Part shown: one piece after another, positions 18,324 through 27,862 of the stretch | Layout of the letters: each line of letters begins with the position of its first letter | How positions within the stretch are numbered: the stretch's first letter is position 1 | Assembly: GCA_964244495.1 (NCBI GenBank) | Contig: CAXTIU010000004.1 | Coordinates: forward strand, 62,001-126,000 | Direction: 5' to 3' | Length of the DNA: 64,000 bases | From: RH-AL1 sp964244495 | GTDB lineage: Bacteria; Pseudomonadota; Alphaproteobacteria; Rhizobiales; Beijerinckiaceae | Made by a program: the position numbers and the translations under genes | The notes under the pieces: generated by a model | What the model was told of the DNA's origin: nothing | The model's database searches: none | What the model saw: only the letters and a program-made list of their open reading frames with translations

Positions 18324-19760
18324 ATGACGCAGACTCGAGCGATGGAAGACGAGCCCTCGGCCGGCACCCCGTCCGGGCGCGAGGTCCGCAAGGCCTTCGT
18401 CAAGAAAGCCTTCGTCAAGTCGTACGGCTGCCAGATGAACGTCTACGACGCGCAGCGCATGACCGACCTCCTCGCCCGCGAGGGGTACGGCGAGACCGGC
18501 GACATCACCGAGGCCGAGGTGGTCGTCCTCAACACCTGCCACATTCGCGAGCGGGCGACGGAGAAGATCTTCTCCGAACTCGGCAAGATCCGCGTGCTGA
18601 AGCGGGAGCGCCGCGCGGCCGGGCGCGACACGACGGTCGTCGTGGCCGGCTGCGTCGCCCAGGCGGAAGGCGACGAGATCTTGGCGCGCGAGAAGGCGGT
18701 CGACGTCGTGGTCGGGCCGCAGGGCTACCACCGCCTGCCGGCCCTGCTCGCCGACGTGGCGCGGGGCCATCGCCCGATCGACACCGCGTTCGAGCTGGAA
18801 GGCAAGTTCGCCGCGCTGCCGGCGCCGACCCGACCCGCGATCCGCGCCCGCGGCGCGAGCGCCTTCCTCACCGTGCAGGAGGGCTGCGACAAGTTCTGCA
18901 CCTTCTGCGTCGTGCCCTACACGCGCGGCGCCGAGCTGTCGCGGCCGGTGGCGGCGATCCTCACCGAAGCCGAGACGCTGGCCGCCGCCGGCGTGCGCGA
19001 GCTGACCCTTCTCGGCCAGAACATCAACGGCTACCACGGCCTCGACGAGCGCGGGCGTCCGACCCGGCTCGCCGATCTCTGCCGGCGCCTCGCGACGATC
19101 CCCGGCCTGGTGCGCCTGCGCTACACCACCAGCCACCCCAACGACCTCGACGACGAGCTGATCGCCGCCCACCGCGACATGCCCGCCCTGATGCCGTTCC
19201 TGCACCTGCCGGTGCAGTCGGGGTCGGATCGCGTCCTGCGCGCGATGAACCGCCGACACGCCGCCGCCGCCTACGTCGACCTCGTCGCGAAGGTGCGCGC
19301 CGCCCGCCCCGACATCGCGCTGTCCTCCGACTTCATCGTCGGCTTCCCCGGCGAGACGGACGCCGACTTCGAGGCCACGCTGGCGCTGATCCGCGCCGTC
19401 GGCTTCGCGTCGACCTTCTCCTTCAAATACTCGCCGCGCCCCGGCACGCCCGGCGCGGACATGCCCGGCCAAGTGCCGCCATCGGTGATGGCCGAGCGCC
19501 TCGCGCGGCTGCAGGCCTTGGTCGAGGGGCAGCGGCAGGCCTTCAACGCCGCGACGGTGGGGCGCACGCTCGACGTGCTGCTGGAGCGCCGGGGCCGCCA
19601 TCCCGGCCAGCTCACCGGCAAGTCGCCCTACCTGCAGCAGGTGCAGGTCGACGGTCCCGAGACGCTTATCGGTGAGGTGATCCCCGTGACGATCGAGGCG
19701 CTTGGTCCCAACAGTCTGTTCGCAACGTCCGCCGCCCCCCGCGCGAGGTCGGTGGCTTGA
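18324..19760 (+). CDS. miaB: tRNA-2-methylthio-N6-dimethylallyladenosine synthase
   Basis: This radical-SAM methylthiotransferase of 478 residues adds the 2-methylthio group to i6A37 in tRNA. The N-terminal domain has the auxiliary-cluster cysteines in SYGCQMNVYD, NTCHIRERA and VVAGCVAQAEGD. The radical-SAM motif is GCDKFCTFCVVPYTRG, and a TRAM domain ends the protein. ATG 18324 has AGAAGGA just upstream. Residues 22-31 show a tandem KAFVK duplication from a 15-bp repeat. The stop overlaps the phoH start (TTGA). It heads the miaB-phoH-ybeY-tlyC-lnt operon. Confidence 0.95.
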   Translation: MTQTRAMEDEPSAGTPSGREVRKAFVKKAFVKSYGCQMNVYDAQRMTDLLAREGYGETGDITEAEVVVLNTCHIRERATEKIFSELGKIRVLKRERRAAGRDTTVVVAGCVAQAEGDEILAREKAVDVVVGPQGYHRLPALLADVARGHRPIDTAFELEGKFAALPAPTRPAIRARGASAFLTVQEGCDKFCTFCVVPYTRGAELSRPVAAILTEAETLAAAGVRELTLLGQNINGYHGLDERGRPTRLADLCRRLATIPGLVRLRYTTSHPNDLDDELIAAHRDMPALMPFLHLPVQSGSDRVLRAMNRRHAAAAYVDLVAKVRAARPDIALSSDFIVGFPGETDADFEATLALIRAVGFASTFSFKYSPRPGTPGADMPGQVPPSVMAERLARLQALVEGQRQAFNAATVGRTLDVLLERRGRHPGQLTGKSPYLQQVQVDGPETLIGEVIPVTIEALGPNSLFATSAAPRARSVA

Positions 19761-20824
19761 AGGCGCCGAACCGCCCAACCGTGCCCCAGGCGACCCTGGT
19801 CAGCGCCGTGCCCGGCGAGCTGGCCCTGTCCTTCCCCGACAACAGGCACGCCTCGATGCTGTTCGGCCAGTACGACCAGAACCTGGCAAGGCTGGAGCGC
19901 GGTCTCGGCGTCGTCGCCAACGCGGTCGGCAACCAGGTCGCCATCAAGGGGCCGCCCGACGCCTGCGAGCGGGCGCGCCACGTGCTGCAGATGCTCTACG
20001 ACCGCATCAAGGTCGGTCAGCCGATCACGATGGGCGACGTCGAGGGGGCGATCAAGGAAGGGCTGCTGCAGGGCGTGCTGTTCCCGGTCGGCGCGGACGG
20101 CAGCGAGGGAAAGACCTCCTTCGACCAGATCGCGACGCGCAAGCGCGGACCCGTGCGTGCCCGCAACGCGGCGCAGAACGTCTACCTGCGCGCCTTGAAG
20201 AAGCACGAGCTGGTCCTCGCCGAGGGTCCAGCCGGCACCGGCAAGACCTGGCTCGCGGTCGGCTACGCCGTGTCGCTGCTGGAGCAGGGGATCGTCGAGC
20301 GCCTCATCCTGTCGCGTCCGGCGGTGGAGGCCGGCGAGCGCCTCGGCTTCCTGCCCGGCGACATGCGCGACAAGGTCGACCCCTACCTCCGCCCGATCTT
20401 CGACGCGCTGAACGACTTCATGGACCCGCGCCTCGTCGAGCGCGGCATGCAGACCGGCATGATCGAGGTCGCGCCGCTCGCCTTCATGCGCGGCCGCACG
20501 TTGGCCAACGCCTGCGTGCTGCTCGACGAGGCGCAGAACGCCGCCTCCATGCAGATGAAGATGTTCCTGACGAGGCTCGGCGAGAACTCGCGCATGATCG
20601 TCACCGGCGATCCCACCCAGATCGACCTGCCGCACGGGCAGCGCTCCGGCCTCAGCGAGGCCATCTCCCTGCTCGCCGGCCTGGAAGGGATCGGCCACGT
20701 CGTTTTCAAGGAGGGCGACGTCGTCCGCCACGACCTGGTGCGCCGCATCGTCGGCGCCTACGAGGGCGCGGCGCGTCGCTCGGCGGAGGCCGCCGGAGGC
20801 GGCGGTCGATCGGACCCGGCATGA
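19757..20824 (+). CDS. phoH: PhoH-family ATPase (YbeZ)
   Basis: This predicted cytoplasmic ATPase of 355 residues is implicated in RNA metabolism with YbeY. The P-loop is GPAGTGKTWLAVGYAV, the Walker B-like segment is CVLLDEAQNA, and TGDPTQIDLP is the family signature. TTG 19757 overlaps the miaB TGA, giving MKAPNRPTVPQ. The last codons overlap the ybeY ATG. Conserved co-location with miaB and ybeY supports a shared role in RNA processing. Confidence 0.94.
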   Translation: MKAPNRPTVPQATLVSAVPGELALSFPDNRHASMLFGQYDQNLARLERGLGVVANAVGNQVAIKGPPDACERARHVLQMLYDRIKVGQPITMGDVEGAIKEGLLQGVLFPVGADGSEGKTSFDQIATRKRGPVRARNAAQNVYLRALKKHELVLAEGPAGTGKTWLAVGYAVSLLEQGIVERLILSRPAVEAGERLGFLPGDMRDKVDPYLRPIFDALNDFMDPRLVERGMQTGMIEVAPLAFMRGRTLANACVLLDEAQNAASMQMKMFLTRLGENSRMIVTGDPTQIDLPHGQRSGLSEAISLLAGLEGIGHVVFKEGDVVRHDLVRRIVGAYEGAARRSAEAAGGGGRSDPA

Positions 20825-21348
20825 ACCCGTCAGCCACGAGCCTCGCCGTCGACATCGCGGTCGAGCACGACGCCTGGCGTGCCGTCGCCGGGCTCTCCGC
20901 GCTCGCCGAGCGCGCCGCCGCCGCCGCCCTCGCCGAAGTCGATGACGCGCCCGGCGAGGCGGAAGTGAGCCTCGTGCTGTGCGACGACGCCTTCATCCGC
21001 GCGCTCAACAGGACGTGGCGCGGCAAGGACCAGCCGACCAACGTCCTGTCGTTCCCGACCGACGCGGAGGCGCCCGACGCCGGGCCGGCGCTGCTCGGCG
21101 ACATCGTCGTCGCCTACGAGACGAGCGCGCGCGAGGCGGACGAGGAGGGCCGGAGCCTGGGCGCCCACCTCGCCCACCTCGTCGTGCACGGCATGTTCCA
21201 CCTGCTCGGCTACGACCACGAGGACGACGGCGAGGCCGACGTCATGGAGGGCCTGGAGGGCCGCGCCCTCGCCGCGCTCGGCATCGCGTCGCCTTACGGA
21301 ACTGACGGCGAGTCGCGGGGCGCGGAGGACGCGCGCGCCCATCCATGA
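20821..21348 (+). CDS. ybeY: Endoribonuclease YbeY / rRNA maturation factor
   Basis: This metal-dependent RNase has 175 residues and is needed for 16S rRNA 3' maturation and ribosome quality control. The zinc-binding motif HGMFHLLGYDH (HxxxHxxGYDH) is intact, and NRTWRGKDQPTNVLSFP is the other family signature. The start ATG overlaps the phoH stop. It is followed after ten bases by a CorC/TlyC gene. Confidence 0.95.
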   Translation: MNPSATSLAVDIAVEHDAWRAVAGLSALAERAAAAALAEVDDAPGEAEVSLVLCDDAFIRALNRTWRGKDQPTNVLSFPTDAEAPDAGPALLGDIVVAYETSAREADEEGRSLGAHLAHLVVHGMFHLLGYDHEDDGEADVMEGLEGRALAALGIASPYGTDGESRGAEDARAHP

Positions 21349-21358
21349 GCGCCCATCC

Positions 21359-22387
21359 ATGAGCGACCATGCCGTGACCCGCCCCGAGGCGGACGAGGAG
21401 GTCGCGAGACCCAGGCTGATCGACCGGCTGCGGGCGCTGTTCGGGTTGGGCGGCGCCTCCATCCGCGACGACATCCAGGACGCGCTCGAGGACACGACCT
21501 CGCAGACCGACTTCTCGGCGCAGGAGCGCACGATGATGAAGAACGTCCTCGCCCTGCACGAAGTGCGGGTGGTGGACGTGATGGTGCCGCGCGCCGACAT
21601 CTTCTCCGTCTCGCTGTCGATGACGCTCGCCGAGGTCCTCGCCACGTTCCGCACCGCCGGCCACTCGCGGCTGCCGGCCTACGGCGCGACGCTCGACGAT
21701 CCCCGTGGCATGATCCACGTCAGCGACTTCGTCGACTACATCGCCGGCGCCGGGAAGCCCGTGCCCCGGGCCCAGGTCCCGAGCGCCGCGAGCGAGGGGC
21801 CGCTGGCGTCGCCGGAACCGGACGTGTCGCCGGAGAAGGTGGTGCGCTCGCTCGGCTCCCTGAACTTCGACCTGCCGCTGTCGGCCGCGCGCATCCTGCG
21901 CCCGGTGCTGTTCGTGCCGCCCTCGATGCCGGCCCTCGACCTCCTGGTGAAGATGCAGGCCACGCGCACCCACATGGCGCTGGTCATCGACGAGTACGGC
22001 GGCACCGACGGGCTCGCCTCCATCGAGGACATCGTCGAGATGATCGTCGGCGACATCGAGGACGAGCACGATGCGATCGACGCGCCGCAGGTCGAGGCGA
22101 ACGAGGACGGCAGCTTCTTCGTGGGGGCGCGCGCCGCGCTCGACGAGGTGTCGGAGGTCCTGGGCACGGACCTGGAGGCGATGAGCGACGGCGAGGACGT
22201 CGAGACGGTCGGCGGACTCGTCACGGCGCTGGCCGGCCATGTTCCGGTGCGCGGCGAGATCGTGGTCAAGGGCGGTTTCGAGTTCGAGGTGCTCGACGCC
22301 GACCCGCGCCGGGTCAAGCGCCTCAAGATCTACCCCCACGTGGGGCGGGGCGGCACCGCCGCGATCGAGGGCGGCAGGCCAGCCTGA
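21359..22387 (+). CDS. CorC/TlyC-type CBS-domain protein
   Basis: This 342-residue protein has two CBS domains (around VMVPRADIFSVS and VLFVPPSMPALDLLVKM) and a C-terminal CorC/HlyC transporter-associated domain ending in EFEVLDADPRRVKRLKIYP. It lacks the N-terminal DUF21 membrane domain. Homologues are annotated hemolysin or magnesium/cobalt efflux protein, but the true role is unsettled. It lies between ybeY and lnt, the conserved alphaproteobacterial order. Confidence 0.88.
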   Translation: MSDHAVTRPEADEEVARPRLIDRLRALFGLGGASIRDDIQDALEDTTSQTDFSAQERTMMKNVLALHEVRVVDVMVPRADIFSVSLSMTLAEVLATFRTAGHSRLPAYGATLDDPRGMIHVSDFVDYIAGAGKPVPRAQVPSAASEGPLASPEPDVSPEKVVRSLGSLNFDLPLSAARILRPVLFVPPSMPALDLLVKMQATRTHMALVIDEYGGTDGLASIEDIVEMIVGDIEDEHDAIDAPQVEANEDGSFFVGARAALDEVSEVLGTDLEAMSDGEDVETVGGLVTALAGHVPVRGEIVVKGGFEFEVLDADPRRVKRLKIYPHVGRGGTAAIEGGRPA

Positions 22388-22391
22388 GCCG

Positions 22392-24092
22392 ATGGCGCGC
22401 CCGATCGCTCCCCCTCGTGCAGGGCTTCCGCTCCCCCGTTCACGGGATCGTTCGTTCCCGGCGCTCGGCGAGGCGGTCGCCGGGGCGACCGGTTGGCGTC
22501 GCCGGCTCGTCGCGCTGCTGTCGGGGGCTTTCGGCGCCCTCGCCCTCGCGCCGGTCGGCTTCGGCCCCGCGCTCGTCGTACCGATGGTGGCGGCGGTCTG
22601 GCTGCTCGACGGCTGCGGCCCGGGCGCGCCCGCCGAGGGCGTCCGCCGGCCTTGGCTCGACGGGGGGGCGCTGCGTCGCGCGTTCGGGACCGGCTGGTGG
22701 TGGGGCTTCGGCTATTTCCTCGCCGGCTTCTGGTGGCTCGGCTCCGCCTTCCTCGTCGATCCCGAATTCACCTGGGCGCTGCCGCTCGGCGTGCTCGGCG
22801 TGCCGGCCGTCCTCGCCCTCTTCACCGCAGCCGGCTTCGGGCTGGCGCGCCTCGCCTGGATGCCGGGAGGCACACGGATCTTCGCGCTCGCACTCGGCCT
22901 GGGATCGTCCGAGTGGGCGCGGGGCCATCTCTTCACCGGCTTCCCCTGGAATCCGCTCGGCATGGGGCTGGGCGGCACGCTGATCACCGCCCAGACCGCC
23001 TCGCTGGTCGGCCTCGACGGCCTGACCCTGGTGACCATCGCCTTGTGCGCGGCACCGGCGACGCTCCGCGATCGCGGGCCATGGAGCGTGCGGCCGACGC
23101 TGATGGCGCTGGGCGCCCTGGCGGTCATCCTCGGCTTCGGCGGGCTCCGGCTCGCGCGCGGAACGCCGGGCGACGTGCCGCGCGTCGTCGTGCGCCTCAT
23201 GCAGCCGGGCCTCCAGCCCGACGCCACCTTCAGCTACGCCCGCAAGGACGAGATCCTCGCCGGCTACGTCGCGCTGTCGAAGCGCTACGATGCCGCCCAG
23301 CACATCGCGCTGGCCGATGTGACCATGCTCGTCTGGCCGGAGTCCGCTTTCCCCTTCATCCTCAACCGCGAGCCGGAGGCGCTGGCCACGATCGCCGCCG
23401 CGCTGCCGGCGAAGACCACGCTCGTCACCGGCGCGGCGCGCGAGGAGGACGTGCCGGCGGGGGACGGGCGTCCCGAACGCAGCGTTTACTACAACGCCAT
23501 CGAGGTGATCGACCGCAACGGGGCGGTGCTCGACCGCTACGACAAGATCCACCTCGTCCCTTTCGGCGAGTACCTTCCGTTCGAGGGGCCGTTGCGCGCC
23601 CTCGGATTGCATCATTTCGTGGCGATCCCCGGCGGCTTCGAGCCCGGCGGCCGCCGTCGCCACGCTTTGGTGATCCCCGGCCTGCCGCCGGCCTCGCCCA
23701 CCATCTGCTACGAGGCCATCTTCCCCGGCGCCGTGAGCGCCGGGCCGACCCCGTCCGGCGCCCGGCCGCGCTACCTGCTGAACGTGACCAACGACGGCTG
23801 GTTCGGCACCACGGCCGGTCCCTCGCAGCATTTCGCCCAGGTCCGTCTGCGAGCGATCGAGGAGGGCTTGCCCCTGATCCGCGACGCGGCGACCGGCGTG
23901 TCCGCGATCGTCGACCCCTATGGCCGTGTCCTTGGCGCCCTGCCTTTGGGGGCCGAGGGCATCCTGGATGGCGCTTTGCCCGACGCGATCGCGCCGCCAT
24001 TCGCCGCGCTCCATGGTGGCGTGACGATGGCGTTGCTCTGGATCGGCACGTTGTTGTGTCTAATTCGGACAAGAAGGAAGCGCCTCGTATGA
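22392..24092 (+). CDS. lnt: Apolipoprotein N-acyltransferase
   Basis: This inner-membrane enzyme of 566 residues acylates the N-terminal Cys of lipoproteins. Several hydrophobic segments in the first 270 residues precede a nitrilase-like catalytic domain. The Glu-Lys-Cys triad is readable: Glu in WPESAFPF, Lys in YDKIHLVPFGEYLPFEG, and Cys in TICYEAIFP. ATG 22392 starts four bases after the previous stop. The Lol/Lnt product is relevant to the LptM lipoprotein in this window. Confidence 0.95.
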   Translation: MARPIAPPRAGLPLPRSRDRSFPALGEAVAGATGWRRRLVALLSGAFGALALAPVGFGPALVVPMVAAVWLLDGCGPGAPAEGVRRPWLDGGALRRAFGTGWWWGFGYFLAGFWWLGSAFLVDPEFTWALPLGVLGVPAVLALFTAAGFGLARLAWMPGGTRIFALALGLGSSEWARGHLFTGFPWNPLGMGLGGTLITAQTASLVGLDGLTLVTIALCAAPATLRDRGPWSVRPTLMALGALAVILGFGGLRLARGTPGDVPRVVVRLMQPGLQPDATFSYARKDEILAGYVALSKRYDAAQHIALADVTMLVWPESAFPFILNREPEALATIAAALPAKTTLVTGAAREEDVPAGDGRPERSVYYNAIEVIDRNGAVLDRYDKIHLVPFGEYLPFEGPLRALGLHHFVAIPGGFEPGGRRRHALVIPGLPPASPTICYEAIFPGAVSAGPTPSGARPRYLLNVTNDGWFGTTAGPSQHFAQVRLRAIEEGLPLIRDAATGVSAIVDPYGRVLGALPLGAEGILDGALPDAIAPPFAALHGGVTMALLWIGTLLCLIRTRRKRLV

Positions 24093-24218
24093 CTACGCAA
24101 CAGTGTCGGCGCGAAGCGATAATAAAAATCTCGTAACGGTTGCATTTCACACATTCGCCGGTTCAAGGTCGCGTCAACACGATAGATGGTCTCCAAACCG
24201 GACTGAAGGCTTGCTTGC

Positions 24219-24653
24219 GTGAAGAAGATACCCAACCCGATTGACAAGCACGTCGGAGGTCGCGTGCGCATGCGCCGCGTCCTTTTGGGAATGAGCCAGG
24301 AGAAACTCGGCGAAGCCTTGAACCTGACCTTTCAGCAGGTGCAAAAATACGAGAAGGGCACCAACAGGATCGGTGCCAGCCGCTTGCAGCAGATTTCCAA
24401 GACGTTGAACGTTCCGCCCGCATATTTCTTCGAAGGGGCGCCGGCCTTCGGCGATGGCGCCGACGGGAGCCAATCGGCCGTGGCCGAGAACGGCAGCGCC
24501 TACGTCGTGGATTTCCTGTCCACCACCGAGGGTCTGCTCCTCAACCGCGCCTTCGTGCGCATCCAGGACGCGAAGATCCGTAAGCGCCTCATCGACCTCG
24601 TCGTGTCCATGGCCGGCGACGAGGATGTGCCGGATTCGCCCGACATACCCTGA
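24219..24653 (+). CDS. XRE-family helix-turn-helix regulator
   Basis: This 144-residue protein has an N-terminal Cro/C1 HTH from about residue 12 to 66 (RVRMRRVLLGMSQEKLGEAL then FQQVQKYEKGTNRI). A C-terminal alpha-helical tail has no recognisable ligand domain. A regulator of exactly this type follows lnt in many Hyphomicrobiales, usually with metK next; here a sigma factor follows instead. The GTG 24219 start gives MKKIPNPIDKHVGGRVR, the usual N-terminus of this family. The targets are unknown. Confidence 0.85.
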   Translation: MKKIPNPIDKHVGGRVRMRRVLLGMSQEKLGEALNLTFQQVQKYEKGTNRIGASRLQQISKTLNVPPAYFFEGAPAFGDGADGSQSAVAENGSAYVVDFLSTTEGLLLNRAFVRIQDAKIRKRLIDLVVSMAGDEDVPDSPDIP

Positions 24654-24794
24654 GGGATCGGCCCGACGGGCGCGCGGCGGTGCCCGGACACGCCGATGGC
24701 GCGGGACACGTTTCACCCACGGCGCTTTTGGACTAAAGAGGCGTACCGACATGTCCGGCTCCCCAGCCGGGCCTCGTCGCAAGTAGGGGGTCTC

Positions 24795-25355
24795 GTGCTC
24801 GCGATCGACAAAGCGGAGTTGGAGGACCTGCTCCTGGCGGTGGCGCGGCGTGACCGCACGTCGTTCCGCCGGCTCTACGACCTGACGTCGTCGAAACTTT
24901 TCGCGACCGTTCTCCGTATCGTGAAGAACAAGCCCGCCGCGGAAGAGGTCTTGCAGGATGTCTACCTGCGGATCTGGCAGAACGCGGGGAGCTACGTCCC
25001 GTCGACGGGCCCGGCGCGGGCCTGGCTGAACTCGATCGCCCGCAACAGGGCGATCGACGTGTTGCGTCAAAGGAGCTTCGCGTCGGTGACGTCCGCCGAG
25101 GACGGAAGCGATTGGTACGAGCGCGTGTCCGAGGATCGTGATCGCGAGGCTGACATGGTCAACAATGCTTCATTGCGGCGCTGCCTCGCGGCGATCGACG
25201 AGCAGGCGCGGACCTGTATCCTGCTGGCGTATTACGAGGGCTACTCGCGTGAGGAACTGGCGCGGCGCTACGACCGTCCGGTCAACACCATCAAGACTTG
25301 GCTCCATCGCAACCTCGCCTCGTTGAGGGATTGCCTGGACGGGTCGTCGTCGTGA
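24795..25355 (+). CDS. ECF sigma factor (SigK-like)
   Basis: This RNA polymerase sigma factor of about 186 residues is an ECF type. Region 2 contains FRRLYDLTSSKLFATVLRIV and AEEVLQDVYLRIWQNAG; region 4 is RTCILLAYYEGYSREELARR then NTIKTWLHRNLASLR. GTG 24795 has TAGGGGG four bases upstream; an ATG at 24696 would add 33 residues that look unrelated to the family. The TGA overlaps the GTG of the anti-sigma gene, so the pair is coupled. Confidence 0.88.
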   Translation: MLAIDKAELEDLLLAVARRDRTSFRRLYDLTSSKLFATVLRIVKNKPAAEEVLQDVYLRIWQNAGSYVPSTGPARAWLNSIARNRAIDVLRQRSFASVTSAEDGSDWYERVSEDRDREADMVNNASLRRCLAAIDEQARTCILLAYYEGYSREELARRYDRPVNTIKTWLHRNLASLRDCLDGSSS

Positions 25356-26095
25356 GCGATGATCCCGATATGGTCGCCGCCGAGTATGTCCTGGGAACGC
25401 TGGCCTTCGACGAGCGTGCGACCTTCGCGGAGCGGCTGCGCGACGACGCGTGGGCGAGGCAGGCGGTGGCCGCCTGGGAGCGGCGCCTCGACGGCCTCGC
25501 CGACCGGATCGAACCGGCCGAGCCGCCGTTCCGCGTGTGGGAGGGCATCGACCGGGCCGTGCAGGTCCCGGTCGCCAAGATGCACACCTTCAAGGTCATC
25601 GACGGCGGCGGACGGGGTGGCGCCTCGGCGGGTCTCCTCGCCTCGCGCAACCGGTGGCGGGCCGGTGCCTTGATCAGCGGCGTCGTCGCGGCGGCCCTGG
25701 TGGCCTACATCGGCAACCACCAAGCCATGATTGCCGGCGCGGGTGGCCGGACGTACCTCGCGGTGGTCAACCGGGGCGGTGACAAGCCCGCCATGCTGGT
25801 GAGCGTCGACCTCGCAACCCGCAGCGTCCGCGTGCGGCCGGTGACCGCCGTCGCCCCGGCCGGCAAGAGCCTGGAACTCTGGTACGTCGCCGAAGGCAAG
25901 CCGCCCCGTTCCATGGGCGTGGTCGATGGTACGATGACCCGGCCGATGCCGCGGGAAGCGGACTTGCCGGCCAAGGATTTGACCACCAAGGATCCGGCCG
26001 CCACGTTCGCCGTATCGATGGAGCCGACCGGCGGCTCGCGGACCGGGGGGCCGAGCGGTCCGGTGGTCTATTCAGGACAGCTCATCCAGGAGTAA
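25352..26095 (+). CDS. RskA-type membrane anti-sigma factor
   Basis: This 247-residue protein has a short helical sigma-binding domain at the N-terminus (AAEYVLGTLAFDERATF, AWERRLDGLADRIEP). One membrane span follows near residue 110 (ALISGVVAAALVAYIG), then an RskA-like periplasmic domain (YLAVVNRGGDKPAMLVSVDL, KSLELWYVAEGKPPRSMG). It would hold the upstream ECF sigma factor at the membrane. The GTGA overlap fixes the start. The next gene, xseA, begins one base after its stop. Confidence 0.86.
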   Translation: MSDDPDMVAAEYVLGTLAFDERATFAERLRDDAWARQAVAAWERRLDGLADRIEPAEPPFRVWEGIDRAVQVPVAKMHTFKVIDGGGRGGASAGLLASRNRWRAGALISGVVAAALVAYIGNHQAMIAGAGGRTYLAVVNRGGDKPAMLVSVDLATRSVRVRPVTAVAPAGKSLELWYVAEGKPPRSMGVVDGTMTRPMPREADLPAKDLTTKDPAATFAVSMEPTGGSRTGGPSGPVVYSGQLIQE

Positions 26096-26096
26096 G

Positions 26097-27791
26097 GTGG
26101 GGGCCGTCCGCGAACCCGACCGAACCAGCTTGACCGCCACGCCGAGACGAACGCGCAAGATCGACCCCATCGCCGGGACGGCGACGCAGGCTGCGGACGC
26201 GGCTGCCGACGCCCCGCGCCCTTCGGCCGGCCGATCGGCGAGTCAGATGCCCGGCAACGTCGTCGAGTTCACCGTCGCCGAACTGTCGAGCGCGCTGAAG
26301 CGCACGGTGGAGGATCGTTTCGGCTTGGTGCGCGTGCGCGGCGAAATCTCCAACTATCGGGGGCCTCACGCCTCGGGTCACGCCTACTTCTGCCTGAAGG
26401 ACGAAGCGGCCCGCATCGACGCCGTGATCTGGAAGACCGGCTTCGCGCGCCTGAAGACGAAGCCGCAGGAAGGCCTTGAGGTCATCGCCACCGGGCGGCT
26501 CACGACCTTTCCCGGCAAGTCGTCCTACCAGATCGTCATCGACACGATTGAACCCGCCGGGGTCGGCGCCCTCATGGCCCTGCTCGAGGCGAGGCGTCGC
26601 GCGTTCGCCGCGGAGGGCCTGTTCGACGACGCGCGCAAACGGCGGCTGCCGTACCTGCCGGCGTCGATCGGCGTCGTCACCTCGCCGAGCGGCTCGGTCA
26701 TCCGCGACATCCTCCACCGGATCGCCGACCGCTTCCCGCGCGATGTCCTGGTCTGGCCGGTCCGCGTCCAGGGCGAAACGGCCGCCGCCGAGGTCGCCGC
26801 CGCGATCGCTGGCTTCAACGCGCTCCCGCCAACGCCGCCCGGAGCCATCGCCCGGCCGGACGTGCTGATCGTCGCTCGCGGCGGCGGCTCGCTGGAAGAC
26901 CTGTGGGCGTTCAACGAGGAGGTCGTGGTGCGCGCCGCCGCCGCCAGCGCCATCCCGCTGATCGCCGCGATCGGTCACGAGACGGACTGGACGCTGATCG
27001 ACCACGTCGCCGACCTGCGCGCCCCGACCCCGTCGGGTGCCGCCGAGAAGGTGGTGCCGGTTCGCGTCGATCTGCTGACCGCCCACGCCGACCTCGCCCG
27101 CCGGCACGATCTGGCCGTGGCGCGGCTCCTCGATCGCCGGCGCGGCGACGTGCGCGCGCTGGTCCGCGCCCTGCCGGCGGCCGAGATGGTGACGGCGGCG
27201 GCGCGGCAGCGGCTGGACCGGGCCGACGAGAGGGCGGGCGCCGCCGCCGTCGGGGTCACCGCCCGCCGTCAGCTCGACCTCGCGCGCCTCGGTCACCGCC
27301 TCGCCCAGCAGGCGCCGCTGCGCCGGCTCTGGCAGCGACGGCAGGAGCTGGCGTCGATGGAGCAGAGGCTCGTCTTCTGCGCCGAGCGCGACGCCGAGCG
27401 GCGCACCCGGCGGCTCGCGCAGGGAACGCAGCGGCTCGGCTCCGCCAGGCTCGAGCTGGCGCGCGACCTCCGGCACCGCCGCGAGGCGCACGAGCGGGCG
27501 GGTGCCGCCCTGGCCCGCGTCCTCGCCGCCAGCATGGCCTCGCAAGGCACCATGGTGGAACGCTGCGGCAAGCTCCTGGACGCGCTTGGCTATCGCCGCG
27601 TGCTGGCGCGCGGCTTCGCCCTCGTCAGGGACGCCGCCGGCGCGCCCGTGCGCTCGGCGGCGGCGGTCAGACAGGGGGCCACGCTCGACATCGAGTTCGC
27701 CGACGGGCACGTGGATGTCCTGCCGGCGGCGCGCGGCCGGGTCGCGGCATCGAGGTCGCGGCCGCGGCGGGATCAGGGAACGTTGTTTTGA
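26097..27791 (+). CDS. xseA: Exodeoxyribonuclease VII large subunit
   Basis: The product is 564 residues. With XseB it degrades single-stranded DNA. An N-terminal OB-fold (VRVRGEISNYRGPHASGHAY) is followed by the catalytic domain motif DVLIVARGGGSLEDLWAFN and AIGHETDWTLIDHVADLRAPTP. A long helical region leads to the C-terminal domain ending GHVDVLPAARG. The GTG start adds about 50 low-complexity residues before PGNVVEFTVAELS, so the true start may be ATG 26247. No xseB is nearby. Confidence 0.93.
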   Translation: MGAVREPDRTSLTATPRRTRKIDPIAGTATQAADAAADAPRPSAGRSASQMPGNVVEFTVAELSSALKRTVEDRFGLVRVRGEISNYRGPHASGHAYFCLKDEAARIDAVIWKTGFARLKTKPQEGLEVIATGRLTTFPGKSSYQIVIDTIEPAGVGALMALLEARRRAFAAEGLFDDARKRRLPYLPASIGVVTSPSGSVIRDILHRIADRFPRDVLVWPVRVQGETAAAEVAAAIAGFNALPPTPPGAIARPDVLIVARGGGSLEDLWAFNEEVVVRAAAASAIPLIAAIGHETDWTLIDHVADLRAPTPSGAAEKVVPVRVDLLTAHADLARRHDLAVARLLDRRRGDVRALVRALPAAEMVTAAARQRLDRADERAGAAAVGVTARRQLDLARLGHRLAQQAPLRRLWQRRQELASMEQRLVFCAERDAERRTRRLAQGTQRLGSARLELARDLRHRREAHERAGAALARVLAASMASQGTMVERCGKLLDALGYRRVLARGFALVRDAAGAPVRSAAAVRQGATLDIEFADGHVDVLPAARGRVAASRSRPRRDQGTLF

Positions 27792-27862
27792 GCGTTTCGC
27801 ACGCCGCGGCGCTCCGTCGGGTGCGCGACGGCGAGGCGCGTCGCACGAAGGAGGCGTGAGCC

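Noticed and set aside
18162..19778. Upstream extension of the minus-strand cyclase frame through miaB
   Set aside because: The frame stays open, but the part opposite miaB has no protein-like features. The signal peptide marks the true N-terminal area.
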